From positions 1-64,000 of the forward strand of contig JACJGO010000024.1 in NCBI GenBank assembly GCA_014163555.1: DNA of 64,000 nt, read 5' to 3'. Position 1 is the first letter of the stretch; the number at the start of each line of letters is the position of its first letter. Origin of the DNA: Flavisolibacter longurius. GTDB taxonomy: Bacteria > Bacteroidota > Bacteroidia > Chitinophagales > Chitinophagaceae. The notes beneath the pieces are model-generated. The model searched no databases. It was not told the origin of the DNA and worked only from the letters and a program-made list of their open reading frames with translations. The position numbers and the translations under genes are program-made. Shown here one piece after another: positions 51,641 to 59,119 of the stretch.

Positions 51641-52597
51641 ATGAAACAAAAGATTGCACTGGCAATACACGGAGGTGCCGGAACCATTCTGAAAAGCAAG
51701 ATGACAGCCGAACTGGAAAAAGCATACACGGATGCTCTTCGTACTGCACTGCAAAAAGGATATGAGCTCCTGATGGCCGGCGGCTCTTCGCTGGATGCCG
51801 TGGAAATTGCGGTGCGGGAACTGGAGGATTGTCCCCTGTACAATGCGGGTAAAGGCGCTGTGTTTACAGCCGAGGGAAAAAACGAGCTGGATGCCTCTAT
51901 CATGTTTGGAAAAGATTTGTCCGCCGGAGCAGTCGCCGAAGTCACCACCATTAAAAACCCGATTGTTGCAGCCCGGGCTGTCATGGAAAAAAGCGAACAC
52001 GTAATGATGGTAGGACGGGGTGCTGAGGAGTTTGCCCGCTTGCATGGGTTGGAAGTAGTTGACCAGGACTATTTTTTTACCCAAGAACGTTGGGAAGCCC
52101 TCCAGCGCATCCGCGAAGAAGATCCCAATGCTACGGAACTGGATCATGGCAGCGGAAAAGCAACGCTGAAAAAGATCAAGGAGGAAAAATTCGGGACGGT
52201 TGGCGCCGTGGCCCTGGATGTTTCGGGTAACCTGGCGGCCGCTACCAGCACTGGCGGCATGACCAATAAAAAATGGGGACGGGTAGGGGATTCGCCCATC
52301 ATTGGTGCAGGCACGTACGCCAATCAATTGTGTGCGGTCAGCTGTACCGGCTGGGGGGAATTTTTTCTGCGGCTTTGTGCTGCCAAAACTGTAGCCGACC
52401 TGATGGAATACAAAGGGTATTCTTTAATCAAGGCAACCAGTGAAGTGATTTTGAAAAAACTGCCGCAACTTGGCGGTGATGGGGGATTGGTGGCTGTGGA
52501 TTACAAAGGCGGCGTTGCCCTGCCGTTTAATACTGAAGGCATGTACCGCGGTTATGTGAAGAACAACGGGAAGATCGTGGTGGAGATTTATAGATGA
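51641..52597 (+). CDS. Isoaspartyl peptidase / L-asparaginase (Ntn hydrolase)
   Basis: A 318-residue type 2 asparaginase-like precursor that cleaves itself before Thr186 in KFGTVGAVALD to give alpha and beta subunits; that Thr is the nucleophile. Other family blocks are AIHGGAG at the N-terminus, LNAGKGAVFT-like YNAGKGAVFTAEGKNELDAS, STGGMTNKKWGRVGDSPIIGAG and GGDGGLVAVDYKG. No signal peptide is present from the chosen ATG; an upstream in-frame extension of 40 residues comes from intergenic repeat sequence. It hydrolyses beta-aspartyl dipeptides from damaged proteins, and asparagine to some extent. Confidence 0.95.
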   Translation: MKQKIALAIHGGAGTILKSKMTAELEKAYTDALRTALQKGYELLMAGGSSLDAVEIAVRELEDCPLYNAGKGAVFTAEGKNELDASIMFGKDLSAGAVAEVTTIKNPIVAARAVMEKSEHVMMVGRGAEEFARLHGLEVVDQDYFFTQERWEALQRIREEDPNATELDHGSGKATLKKIKEEKFGTVGAVALDVSGNLAAATSTGGMTNKKWGRVGDSPIIGAGTYANQLCAVSCTGWGEFFLRLCAAKTVADLMEYKGYSLIKATSEVILKKLPQLGGDGGLVAVDYKGGVALPFNTEGMYRGYVKNNGKIVVEIYR

Positions 52598-52736
52598 GCG
52601 GAGAATTGTAGGATGCAGGCAGATAGCCGCTGGCAAACAGTCATTGGCGATAGGTAACGGTTTAAAGATATCTGATGATAGCAGGTTCTGCTATTTAGAA
52701 GGAATAAATCTTTTTCAGATTGGCTCAGGGCGCACG

Positions 52737-52764
52737 GCTAAAAGCTAGCAGCTATCCGCTTAAA
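52737..52764. repeat. Heptad tract GCTANNN overlapping a stop codon
   Basis: GCTAAAA, GCTAGCA, GCTATCC, GCTTAAA. The last unit contains the stop codon (minus strand, 52760-52762) of the beta-barrel gene. Confidence 0.7.
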
Positions 52765-53416
52765 GCTTCTTTCCCACGAAACGCCAGCCAATCAAAACGC
52801 CGGCGGCTCTTTGCAAAATCATGGGTCCTAAATCACGGTTGTTTAAGCTGCTCAGGCCATGTTCGTAATGGGCAAGAATACTCAAGCCATTGGCTAATTG
52901 GTATCCCAATTGCACATTCAAAAAAGCCGTTGCCCGGCTGTACGCCGTGTTGCTGAACGGCATATCCCGGTTGATGGTTTTTATTCCGGCACTGTCAAAG
53001 GATTCTTTGCCCGATAACGCAATATCAAACCCCGGTCCCAGGCGCACAAAGGCAGATTGGTCGCCCTGCGAAAGGTTAAACTGAAGCAGGGGCGTTAAAA
53101 CAATGCTTCGCAGGGAGACATCATTGTTGCGGGCATCTTCATTGGGTGGAATAGAAGGCAGGTTGTACGATTTTACCTTAAAACCTTTCTGGCTGAAATA
53201 GAGCGAAGGGGCAAAATACAAGGGTCCTTCAACCTGGTTGGTAAGGCCTATGCCCGCGAGAAAACCCGGCTTGCCTTCTGTTTCCTGTTTTACGTTCAGG
53301 ATGGTGTATTTGGCGGTGGCGTACTGTGCCCCGGCAAATATGCGGACCTGCGCTTTTGCAAACATTCCGAAACCTACAAAGAGCGACAAGAAAAAGAGGC
53401 ATTTAGCTAACTGCAT
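52760..53416 (-). CDS. Outer-membrane beta-barrel protein, PorT-like
   Basis: A 218-residue exported protein with a signal peptide (MQLAKCLFFLSLFVGFGMFAKAQ, about 22 residues), followed by alternating strands typical of small 8-stranded outer-membrane barrels (PorT family): VRIFAGAQYA, AGIGLTNQVEG, YFAPSLYFSQKGFKV, SIVLTPLLQFNL, FVRLGPGFDIALSG, FLNVQLGYQLANGLSILAHYEHGL. It ends in a hydrophobic strand (GVLIGWRFVGKKL). The start is set at the ATG before the signal; 45 further in-frame codons upstream are in repeat-rich intergenic sequence. The specific role is unknown. Confidence 0.85.
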   Translation of the reverse strand: MQLAKCLFFLSLFVGFGMFAKAQVRIFAGAQYATAKYTILNVKQETEGKPGFLAGIGLTNQVEGPLYFAPSLYFSQKGFKVKSYNLPSIPPNEDARNNDVSLRSIVLTPLLQFNLSQGDQSAFVRLGPGFDIALSGKESFDSAGIKTINRDMPFSNTAYSRATAFLNVQLGYQLANGLSILAHYEHGLSSLNNRDLGPMILQRAAGVLIGWRFVGKKL

Positions 53417-53475
53417 ACAGGTTGATTGGCGGCAAAAATAGTAGAATTGAAACAGACAAATGGTATGCAGGCTTT

Positions 53476-53510
53476 GAGCTATGAGCCACGAGCTATGAGC
53501 TATGAGCCTT
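53476..53510. repeat. Heptad tract GAGCTAT
   Basis: GAGCTAT, GAGCCAC, GAGCTAT, GAGCTAT, GAGCCTT in exact 7-base steps, upstream of the beta-barrel gene. Confidence 0.8.
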
Positions 53511-53548
53511 TGGCCATAAGCAAACAATTTAAACCAATGATTAATAAT

Positions 53549-53579
53549 CAATAACTCAATAACCTAATATCTAATATCC
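53549..53579. repeat. Word tract CAATAACY/TAATATC
   Basis: CAATAACT, CAATAACC, TAATATC, TAATATC, ending six bases from the stop codon of the response regulator (minus strand, 53586). Confidence 0.7.
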
Positions 53580-53585
53580 AAACCC

Positions 53586-54353
53586 CTACTTCCCCAACCA
53601 CTCCTTAAACTCCGAGGCTTTCTCCCGGCTGATCACCACTTCTTTTTCCGTAGGTGGTTCCAGTTCCAGCAGCAGCTTTCCGTTCAGGTGGGTATGAATC
53701 TGTGCGATGGATTTTACCTGCACAATAAACCCGCGGTTGGCACGGTAAAATTCCTGCGGGTCCAGCATCTCTTCCAGTTCATCCAGGGTATAGTCCACAA
53801 TGTATTTTGCCTTGTTCCAGGTTTTAAAAAAGCAAAGGCGGCCTTCGGCAAAAAAATAAGCTATCTCCGTGGTTTCAATGGAAACCAGCCGCTGTCCCTG
53901 TTTTACCAGGAACCGGTTGCGGTAAGATCTTTTTTGCTGTTGTTTCAATTCGTTCAGCAGCGTTTCAATCTGCACCGCCGGCGATGGCGCATACTGTTGT
54001 TTTAGCTGGTTATATTTTTCCAAGCTGTTTTTAAGGTCGTCTTTTTTAATGGGTTTCAGCAGATAATCGATGCTGTTCACCTTAAAAGCCTTCAGCGCAA
54101 ATTCATCGTATGACGTGGTGAAGATGACGGTACTTTTAATATCCACCTCATTGAAGATGGCAAAGCTTTGCCCGTCGGAGAGCTCAATATCCATCAGGAT
54201 AATATCCGGATGCGGATGATTATGCAGCCATTTAACCGAATCAGAAATGCTGCCGGCCGTGCCCACCACTTCAATGGCAGGATCAATGGCGTAGAGGTGC
54301 TTTGTCAGCCGTTCAACACCCAGTTCTTCGTCTTCAATGATCAGTACTTTCAT
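53586..54353 (-). CDS. LytTR-family response regulator
   Basis: A 255-residue two-domain transcription factor. The receiver domain (residues 1-120) has acidic residues IIEDEE at 5-10, the phospho-acceptor Asp55 in IILMDIEL, the Thr/Ser block VIFTTSYDEFA and the Lys in YLLKPIKKDDL. The LytTR DNA-binding domain (about 155-255) shows RFLVKQGQRLVSIETTEIAYF and EFYRANRGFIV. It is last in a three-gene operon with two LytS-type sensor proteins, overlapping the kinase gene by four bases. Targets are unknown; such regulators bind paired 9-base sites. Confidence 0.95.
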   Translation of the reverse strand: MKVLIIEDEELGVERLTKHLYAIDPAIEVVGTAGSISDSVKWLHNHPHPDIILMDIELSDGQSFAIFNEVDIKSTVIFTTSYDEFALKAFKVNSIDYLLKPIKKDDLKNSLEKYNQLKQQYAPSPAVQIETLLNELKQQQKRSYRNRFLVKQGQRLVSIETTEIAYFFAEGRLCFFKTWNKAKYIVDYTLDELEEMLDPQEFYRANRGFIVQVKSIAQIHTHLNGKLLLELEPPTEKEVVISREKASEFKEWLGK

Positions 54354-55387
54354 AAATGCGTTTGGTTGTTTTTGATGAGGGGAATGGTTACGGTAAAGCT
54401 GTCTGCCGTCTCCTGTATGGTTACTGGCGGTTGTTTCAGCAGTTTGTATTTTGCATTGATGTTTTGTAAACCCACTTTGTTAGAAGCAACCGGCCTGGTT
54501 TTCTTTTGCAGGTTGTTCTTTACCACCAGCTTGCCGTCTTTGGTGTAAAGTTGCAGGCGCAGGGGTGTTTCGGCCGAAACAATGTTATGCTTTACGGCAT
54601 TCTCTACCAGCAACTGCAGGGTCATGGGTGGAATGAAATCCTGCAGGGCTTCCGGTTCAATACGAATACTGCTTTGAAAACCTTGTCCAAAGCGGGTTTT
54701 CAGCAGGTGGTTATAACTTTCTATAAAGCGGATCTCTTCTTTCAGCGTGGTCGTATTTCCCTGGTTGTTGCGTAAAAGATAACGGTAAACCACACTCATT
54801 TCTTCTACAAAACTATCGGCCCTTCCGGGGTCTTTGGAAATAAGGGTGATCAGTGAATTCAGGTTATTGAAAAGAAAATGCGGGTTCACCTGTTCTTTCA
54901 GCGAATCGTATTGCTGCTGCAGGTTTGCCTGCGCCAGTTCTTCTTTTTCCTGCTCAATCTTGCCCGTTTTTTCACTAATGAAAAGCAGTTCATTCACTGC
55001 CAGAATAATCCAGGTAAGCGGCATGGTCATGATCAGGGCCATTGATACCATGTGCCCGAATGGTTGCAGGGTATAGTCAAAAAGAAAGGGACGGATGTTG
55101 ATGAAAAGCAGCCGCGCTATGGTGGCTGTGATGTATGCGGTAAAAAAGACTATGATCAATCGTTTGGTAACACCTGTGTTTTCTTTCAAGCCACGGTAAA
55201 TAAATGATAGCACCCACCGGCAGGTTTCCAGGATGACAAGGTTTGTAACCAGCAGGAACAGCGCCATCTTCAGGTTGGCAGGACTGAAAAAATCATCAAA
55301 CAGGTTGGCATTAAACCAACTGATAATGCTGAGGATCAGCACCACCCAAACCCGTATCAGCAAATTCACCCGTTTATACGTTTTCAT
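54350..55387 (-). CDS. LytS-type sensor histidine kinase
   Basis: A 345-residue inner-membrane histidine kinase. Four hydrophobic helices (about 10-25, 40-62, 76-97, 112-135) lead to a coiled segment and the His-kinase domain with the phospho-acceptor His170 in QVNPHFLFNNLNSLI. The ATPase N-box is intact, LQLLVENAVKHN (Glu262, Asn263), and the G-box is KVGLQNINAKYKLL. It is therefore expected to be active and to phosphorylate the LytTR regulator, whose gene it overlaps by four bases. The signal is not evident, since no extracellular sensor domain is seen. Confidence 0.93.
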   Translation of the reverse strand: MKTYKRVNLLIRVWVVLILSIISWFNANLFDDFFSPANLKMALFLLVTNLVILETCRWVLSFIYRGLKENTGVTKRLIIVFFTAYITATIARLLFINIRPFLFDYTLQPFGHMVSMALIMTMPLTWIILAVNELLFISEKTGKIEQEKEELAQANLQQQYDSLKEQVNPHFLFNNLNSLITLISKDPGRADSFVEEMSVVYRYLLRNNQGNTTTLKEEIRFIESYNHLLKTRFGQGFQSSIRIEPEALQDFIPPMTLQLLVENAVKHNIVSAETPLRLQLYTKDGKLVVKNNLQKKTRPVASNKVGLQNINAKYKLLKQPPVTIQETADSFTVTIPLIKNNQTHL

Positions 55388-56465
55388 AGGCTGTATTTAT
55401 AGTGGATGTAAGATTGCCCGCCTCATTTTTTTCATCCTGCAGGGGCAACTGAACTCGGAACAGGGTTTCTGTTTCTTCGATGTCGATTTCTTTTTGCTGC
55501 AACAAACTGTAGCGGGTGAAAAGTTCTTCCAGCTCCGAAATCTCGGGCTGAATAGTTTGTGTTTTTGGTTGCCGGTTATTTTCCACCACCAGGAAATTTC
55601 GTTCGGTATAAACCCGGATCGTAAGCGGTGTACCCGTTGAAAGGACATTGGTGCGGATGATGTAATCAACCAGGAGTTGCAAGGAGGTAGGCGGTATGCC
55701 GAAAGGCAGCAGGTTCGTATTGGGCTGAATCCGTATCTGCAGGCTGTTTTCAAAGCGAATCAACAGAAGTGCCGCATACGAATGAATGAACTTGATTTCG
55801 TTTTCCAGCGTGGTCAGATTGTCATCGTAATTGCGCAGCAGGTATCGGTACACAGTGGCCAGTTCCTCCACAAATTTTTCGGCCCTGGCAGCATCCCTGT
55901 ATAAAAGTGAGCTGATGGTATTAAGACTGTTGAAAAGAAAATGCGGATTGATCTTTCCCCGTAAGGCCTTCAACTTGTTTTCGGCCTGCTGGCGCAGCAG
56001 CTCATTTTTTTGTTTTTGCGAAAGCCGTAAAAGGTATTGCTGGTAAACGGCTTCCAGGATGCCGGTAATGAGGAGCACCACCAGCGAAAGGTTGACGCTA
56101 TAAAGGAGAAAGTTGTCCAGCGTCATGGGCGGGTCGGCTTGTGCCAGAAAGTTTCTGCCGATAAAAACCTGTCCCTGGTTAATGGCAATAGCCGCAACCA
56201 GGCAGATGAAAAGCGTTACCACGATTCGTTTGAGCGTATTGGGCAATCCCGGAAACCAGGTGCGGGCCAGGCAGGCCAGGTAAAGACTGGAAAGCCAAAG
56301 CGCTGCTACGCCTGCCACCTGGAAGAGAAAGCTGGTAAGGTCAGGAACGTTCGTGGGAATGGCAATGCCTCTGGGACTGATGATCCGCACCAGGGAAAAC
56401 ATCACGATCCCGATAAAGAGAACCCGTTTCTCAAAAAGGGCCATTTCCTGCTTCAAATCCTGCAT
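55374..56465 (-). CDS. LytS-type sensor protein with degenerate ATPase (predicted pseudokinase)
   Basis: A 363-residue paralogue of the downstream kinase, with four membrane helices (about 14-30, 45-68, 80-97, 118-142). His175 is kept in KINPHFLFNSLNTIS. The ATP-binding core is eroded: where the N-box should read VENAVKHN there is VDYIIRTN (266-273), losing the Mg-binding Asn, and the glycine G-box is replaced by EISELEELFTRYSLL. It probably cannot bind ATP, but could be phosphorylated on His by its partner or regulate it as a heterodimer. It is first in the operon and overlaps the active kinase gene by 14 bases. The ATG at 56465 is preferred to a GTG three codons upstream. Confidence 0.88.
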   Translation of the reverse strand: MQDLKQEMALFEKRVLFIGIVMFSLVRIISPRGIAIPTNVPDLTSFLFQVAGVAALWLSSLYLACLARTWFPGLPNTLKRIVVTLFICLVAAIAINQGQVFIGRNFLAQADPPMTLDNFLLYSVNLSLVVLLITGILEAVYQQYLLRLSQKQKNELLRQQAENKLKALRGKINPHFLFNSLNTISSLLYRDAARAEKFVEELATVYRYLLRNYDDNLTTLENEIKFIHSYAALLLIRFENSLQIRIQPNTNLLPFGIPPTSLQLLVDYIIRTNVLSTGTPLTIRVYTERNFLVVENNRQPKTQTIQPEISELEELFTRYSLLQQKEIDIEETETLFRVQLPLQDEKNEAGNLTSTINTAYENV

Positions 56466-56890
56466 GAGGTGCACTTGTTGGCGATGAAAAAGGTTAACGA
56501 TAAAGAATGCTGCCTAGGACCGGTAGCGTATGGCGAAAAAGGGCCGTAAAGCTAACGGAACTCCGATGTTTAAAAAACGGAAGGCGAAAAATAGCCAAAC
56601 GATCTCAAAGCCGGAACAGCAAGGCTGCATCCCGCATGGATCCGATAATCCCTAAAGCAAGCTTCGACTGTATTGGCATAATACCCGCAAGTAATGACAA
56701 ACCCTTCTGCACGACAAACGGGAATGCATGAACCTGAAGAAAATGCGTATGAAACAGCGAAGGCTTGCCATTTATCCTTCCCACGGACCGGTCTTCAACA
56801 TTTGATACAGCATTTTTGACGGTTCATTCCCCTACACCTTTCTGATGCATTTTTTTCGGAGCAGCTTTGTGGCCACAAAAACTACCCGCT
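56466..56890. other. Intergenic gap without a recognisable gene
   Basis: 425 bases between the divergent sensor operon and the small membrane protein. A 74-codon plus-strand frame (56507-56731) has basic, gene-unlike composition and no start context, so I do not call it. CAGCTTTG at 56862-56869 is a one-mismatch TAnnTTTG box that could serve the gene at 56891. Nothing else is evident. Confidence 0.5.
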
Positions 56891-57070
56891 ATGCTTCGAC
56901 TGATTTTTTTGCTGCTGCTGGTTTTACTCGGTATCAATGGGCTGTTCTTTTATAAAGCAAGCGCCAAAGAGACGACCGTAAATACGGTTTGCCAGATTGC
57001 CTGTGCCGCAAAAGAAGCAAAAGCCAATGGCTCCTTTGTACTGCCGGGTGCTCTTGTTGTCTTCATGTAA
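56891..57070 (+). CDS. Small single-pass membrane or exported protein (59 residues)
   Basis: A 59-residue frame (MLRLIFLLLLVLLGINGLFFY...) with a strong N-terminal hydrophobic helix (residues 2-20), a short loop with two Cys (NTVCQIACAAKE) and a second, weaker hydrophobic end (GSFVLPGALVVFM). It ends 23 bases before the hemerythrin-domain gene and is probably co-transcribed. The two cysteines could bind a metal or form a disulfide. No family is recognised; support is the good ATG, the membrane helix and the position. Confidence 0.5.
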   Translation: MLRLIFLLLLVLLGINGLFFYKASAKETTVNTVCQIACAAKEAKANGSFVLPGALVVFM

Positions 57071-57093
57071 ACTGCTTAATACAATCGCTCTAT

Positions 57094-57780
57094 ATGCAAA
57101 CCTTACGTTTTAACCCATTTAACCAGGTCCACAAAGGCCTGCGTGCCCTTTTGTACGATACCGCTCTTTTGCTGCAGCATACCAATTTTTCGGCTGAAGA
57201 AGAAATCGCTGAGGCGGTGGAGAGAGTCCGGTTGGTGAATACCCTGTTTGACCATCATGCCCACGTTGAGGACAGCCAGATTTTCCCGCTTCTCAAAACC
57301 TATGCCCCTGAAATTGTGGATGATTTTGAATTCCAGCACCAGATGGACCATGAACTTTCCAAAGGGCTGGAAAAATGCCTGCACCTATTTACAGAGACCA
57401 ATTCACCGGAGCAGAACCTGTGGGCAGGCAACGAATTGCTGCAGCATTTTAATGCTTTTCTTGCTTTTAACGTGGAGCACATGAAAAAAGAAGAAACCAT
57501 TGTGAATGCCTGCCTGTGGCGCTATTTCAGCGACGAGGAATTAAAGCGGAAAGTACAGGAAATTGCTGCTTCCATTCCACCGGAAGAAAACAAGGATTTT
57601 GGTTTTTGGATGCTGCGCGGCATGGCCACCCATGAAATCATTGACTGGTTCAACGAAATCAAGCTCGCCGCTCCGCCACCGGTGTTCCAGGCCTTTTGCG
57701 ACCTGGCAGATGCCGCCCTTCCTGAAAAACAATGGAACAACGTAAAAGAAGCCCTGCAGGAAGGTGCCATGCTTGCATAA
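57094..57780 (+). CDS. Hemerythrin-domain protein
   Basis: A 228-residue cytoplasmic protein whose first 160 residues form a hemerythrin-like four-helix bundle. Candidate di-iron ligands lie in NQVHKGLR, LFDHHAHVEDSQIFPLL, FQHQMDHELSKGL and FNVEHMKKEETIV. The C-terminal part (about 165-228) is helical and unassigned. The start at 57094 (MQTLRFNPF) gives a clean domain edge; a longer frame begins inside the preceding small gene. Hemerythrin-like proteins bind oxygen, NO or iron, or repair iron centres. It is followed after 42 bases by a cytochrome c gene, hinting at a redox or oxygen-related role. Confidence 0.88.
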   Translation: MQTLRFNPFNQVHKGLRALLYDTALLLQHTNFSAEEEIAEAVERVRLVNTLFDHHAHVEDSQIFPLLKTYAPEIVDDFEFQHQMDHELSKGLEKCLHLFTETNSPEQNLWAGNELLQHFNAFLAFNVEHMKKEETIVNACLWRYFSDEELKRKVQEIAASIPPEENKDFGFWMLRGMATHEIIDWFNEIKLAAPPPVFQAFCDLADAALPEKQWNNVKEALQEGAMLA

Positions 57781-57822
57781 TCAAATTGACTTGCCTACCT
57801 TACTCACTAAACCAAACCACAC

Positions 57823-58437
57823 ATGCGTAAAACAAAACTTGCATTCGTAACGCTTCTGGCGGGCAGCGCCATCGTCTGGTCCTGCCAATCCGGTACCGAA
57901 GCCAAATCCCCGGATGAACCGCTGGTGCAGGCGGCTTTCTCCAAGGAAGAAGCTGTTAAAAGAGGACAATTCCTGATCCTGGCCGGTGGCTGTAACGATT
58001 GTCATTCGCCGAAAAAAATGACTCCGCACGGCCCTGTTATTGATTCGTCGAAATTGCTTTCCGGTCATCCGGCCGGCTCACCCATGCCGCCCATTTCCGC
58101 TTCTGCGCTGCAGCCGGGTAACTGGGCACTGATGGCACCGGATGCTACTGCTTTCGTTGGCCCGTGGGGAATTTCGTATTCTGCCAACCTTACTTCCGAC
58201 AGTGCCACCGGTATTGGCGCCTGGACCGAACACCAGTTTATTCAAACCATGCGTACCGGTAAACACTTGGGCATGGACAACGGCCGCCCTGTACTGCCGC
58301 CAATGCCCTGGGAAGGTGTGGGTAAGCTTTCCGACGATGACCTGAAGGCCATGCTGGCTTATTTTAAATCGACCACGCCAATCAATAACCGTGTACCCGG
58401 TCCCGTTACTCCGGATAAAGTTTCGGTAGCCAAATAA
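57823..58437 (+). CDS. Single-heme cytochrome c lipoprotein
   Basis: A 204-residue periplasmic lipoprotein (IVWSCQSG, Cys21) with one heme c site, GGCNDCHSPKKM (CxxCH, about residue 58). A likely axial Met lies in PPMPWEGVGKLSDDDLKAMLAYFKS near the C-terminus, the usual end of a class I cytochrome. The middle (GISYSANLTSDSATGIGAWTEHQFIQTMRTGKH) is typical of cytochromes attached to dehydrogenases. No dehydrogenase is adjacent, so the electron partner is unknown. It is second or third in a short unit with the hemerythrin gene, closed by a strong terminator. Confidence 0.92.
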   Translation: MRKTKLAFVTLLAGSAIVWSCQSGTEAKSPDEPLVQAAFSKEEAVKRGQFLILAGGCNDCHSPKKMTPHGPVIDSSKLLSGHPAGSPMPPISASALQPGNWALMAPDATAFVGPWGISYSANLTSDSATGIGAWTEHQFIQTMRTGKHLGMDNGRPVLPPMPWEGVGKLSDDDLKAMLAYFKSTTPINNRVPGPVTPDKVSVAK

Positions 58438-58454
58438 TTTCCCGATACAAAAAC

Positions 58455-58487
58455 AAAAAAGAGCAGTGATGAACTGCTCTTTTTTTA
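58455..58487. terminator. Bidirectional terminator
   Basis: AAAAAAGAGCAGT pairs with ACTGCTCTTTTTT across GATGA, between convergent genes. Confidence 0.92.
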
Positions 58488-58502
58488 TGGGTGAAAATGT
58501 AA

Positions 58503-59045
58503 TTAGGATCCAGCCTGCGATTCCTTCTCCAACTTCCTGTTAAAGGCCGCCGAACCGCCTACGGGAATGGAAAGCGATTGCCAGTCCTGGCCTTTTATCC
58601 ATTTTCCGAGGTAAACGATTTGGCCCACATGCGAGCAATAATGTGCTACCTGGCGGTTGATGGCATCAATAACAAGCAGGGGTTGTGTGCGAATGGTAAT
58701 TGTTTTTAGAAGGTCTTCTTCCTGCAATGCTTCCAAAGCGGAAAGAAAAACTTGCCAGCCCTCTTCCCACTGTTGCAAAAGCGCTGTTTTTGTGGCCGCG
58801 CCGTTTTCAAATTCAGCGTCGCGTTGCCGCCAAGTTTTCTCACCGTCTTCGGTAAGAAAGTTTGTCCAGCGGCTCAGCATATTGCCGTGCAGGTGACGAA
58901 TGATGATGGCAATGCTGTTATCACCGGGACTGGGCTGCACCAGCATTTGTTCGTCGTTCAACTGGGCGAAAGTTTTATCGCCCAGTTCTTTGTATTCTTT
59001 CAGGCGTTTTATAACCGATGAAAGAAAGGTTGTTCCTACTGACAT
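58503..59045 (-). CDS. DinB-like protein (DUF1572)
   Basis: A 180-residue four-helix-bundle protein of the DinB/YfiT superfamily, DUF1572 branch. Candidate metal-binding His residues are in IIIRHLHGNMLSRW (about 47-60) and QVAHYCSHVGQIVYLGKW (about 132-149), the expected positions. Family members are metal-dependent transferases or bacillithiol-related enzymes in Firmicutes; the activity of this branch is not established. It is a single gene with a terminator shared with the cytochrome gene. Confidence 0.9.
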   Translation of the reverse strand: MSVGTTFLSSVIKRLKEYKELGDKTFAQLNDEQMLVQPSPGDNSIAIIIRHLHGNMLSRWTNFLTEDGEKTWRQRDAEFENGAATKTALLQQWEEGWQVFLSALEALQEEDLLKTITIRTQPLLVIDAINRQVAHYCSHVGQIVYLGKWIKGQDWQSLSIPVGGSAAFNRKLEKESQAGS

Positions 59046-59119
59046 GGTTCAAAATTTTTTCAGGATGAATGGAAATGCAGTTTTTATATTGAGCCTTCCT
59101 CCACAATGGGCCTTTCCTT

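Noticed and set aside
25792-53579. CRISPR array among the short repeats
   Set aside because: The repeat units are 7-9 bases, directly adjacent and without spacers; no cas genes are nearby.
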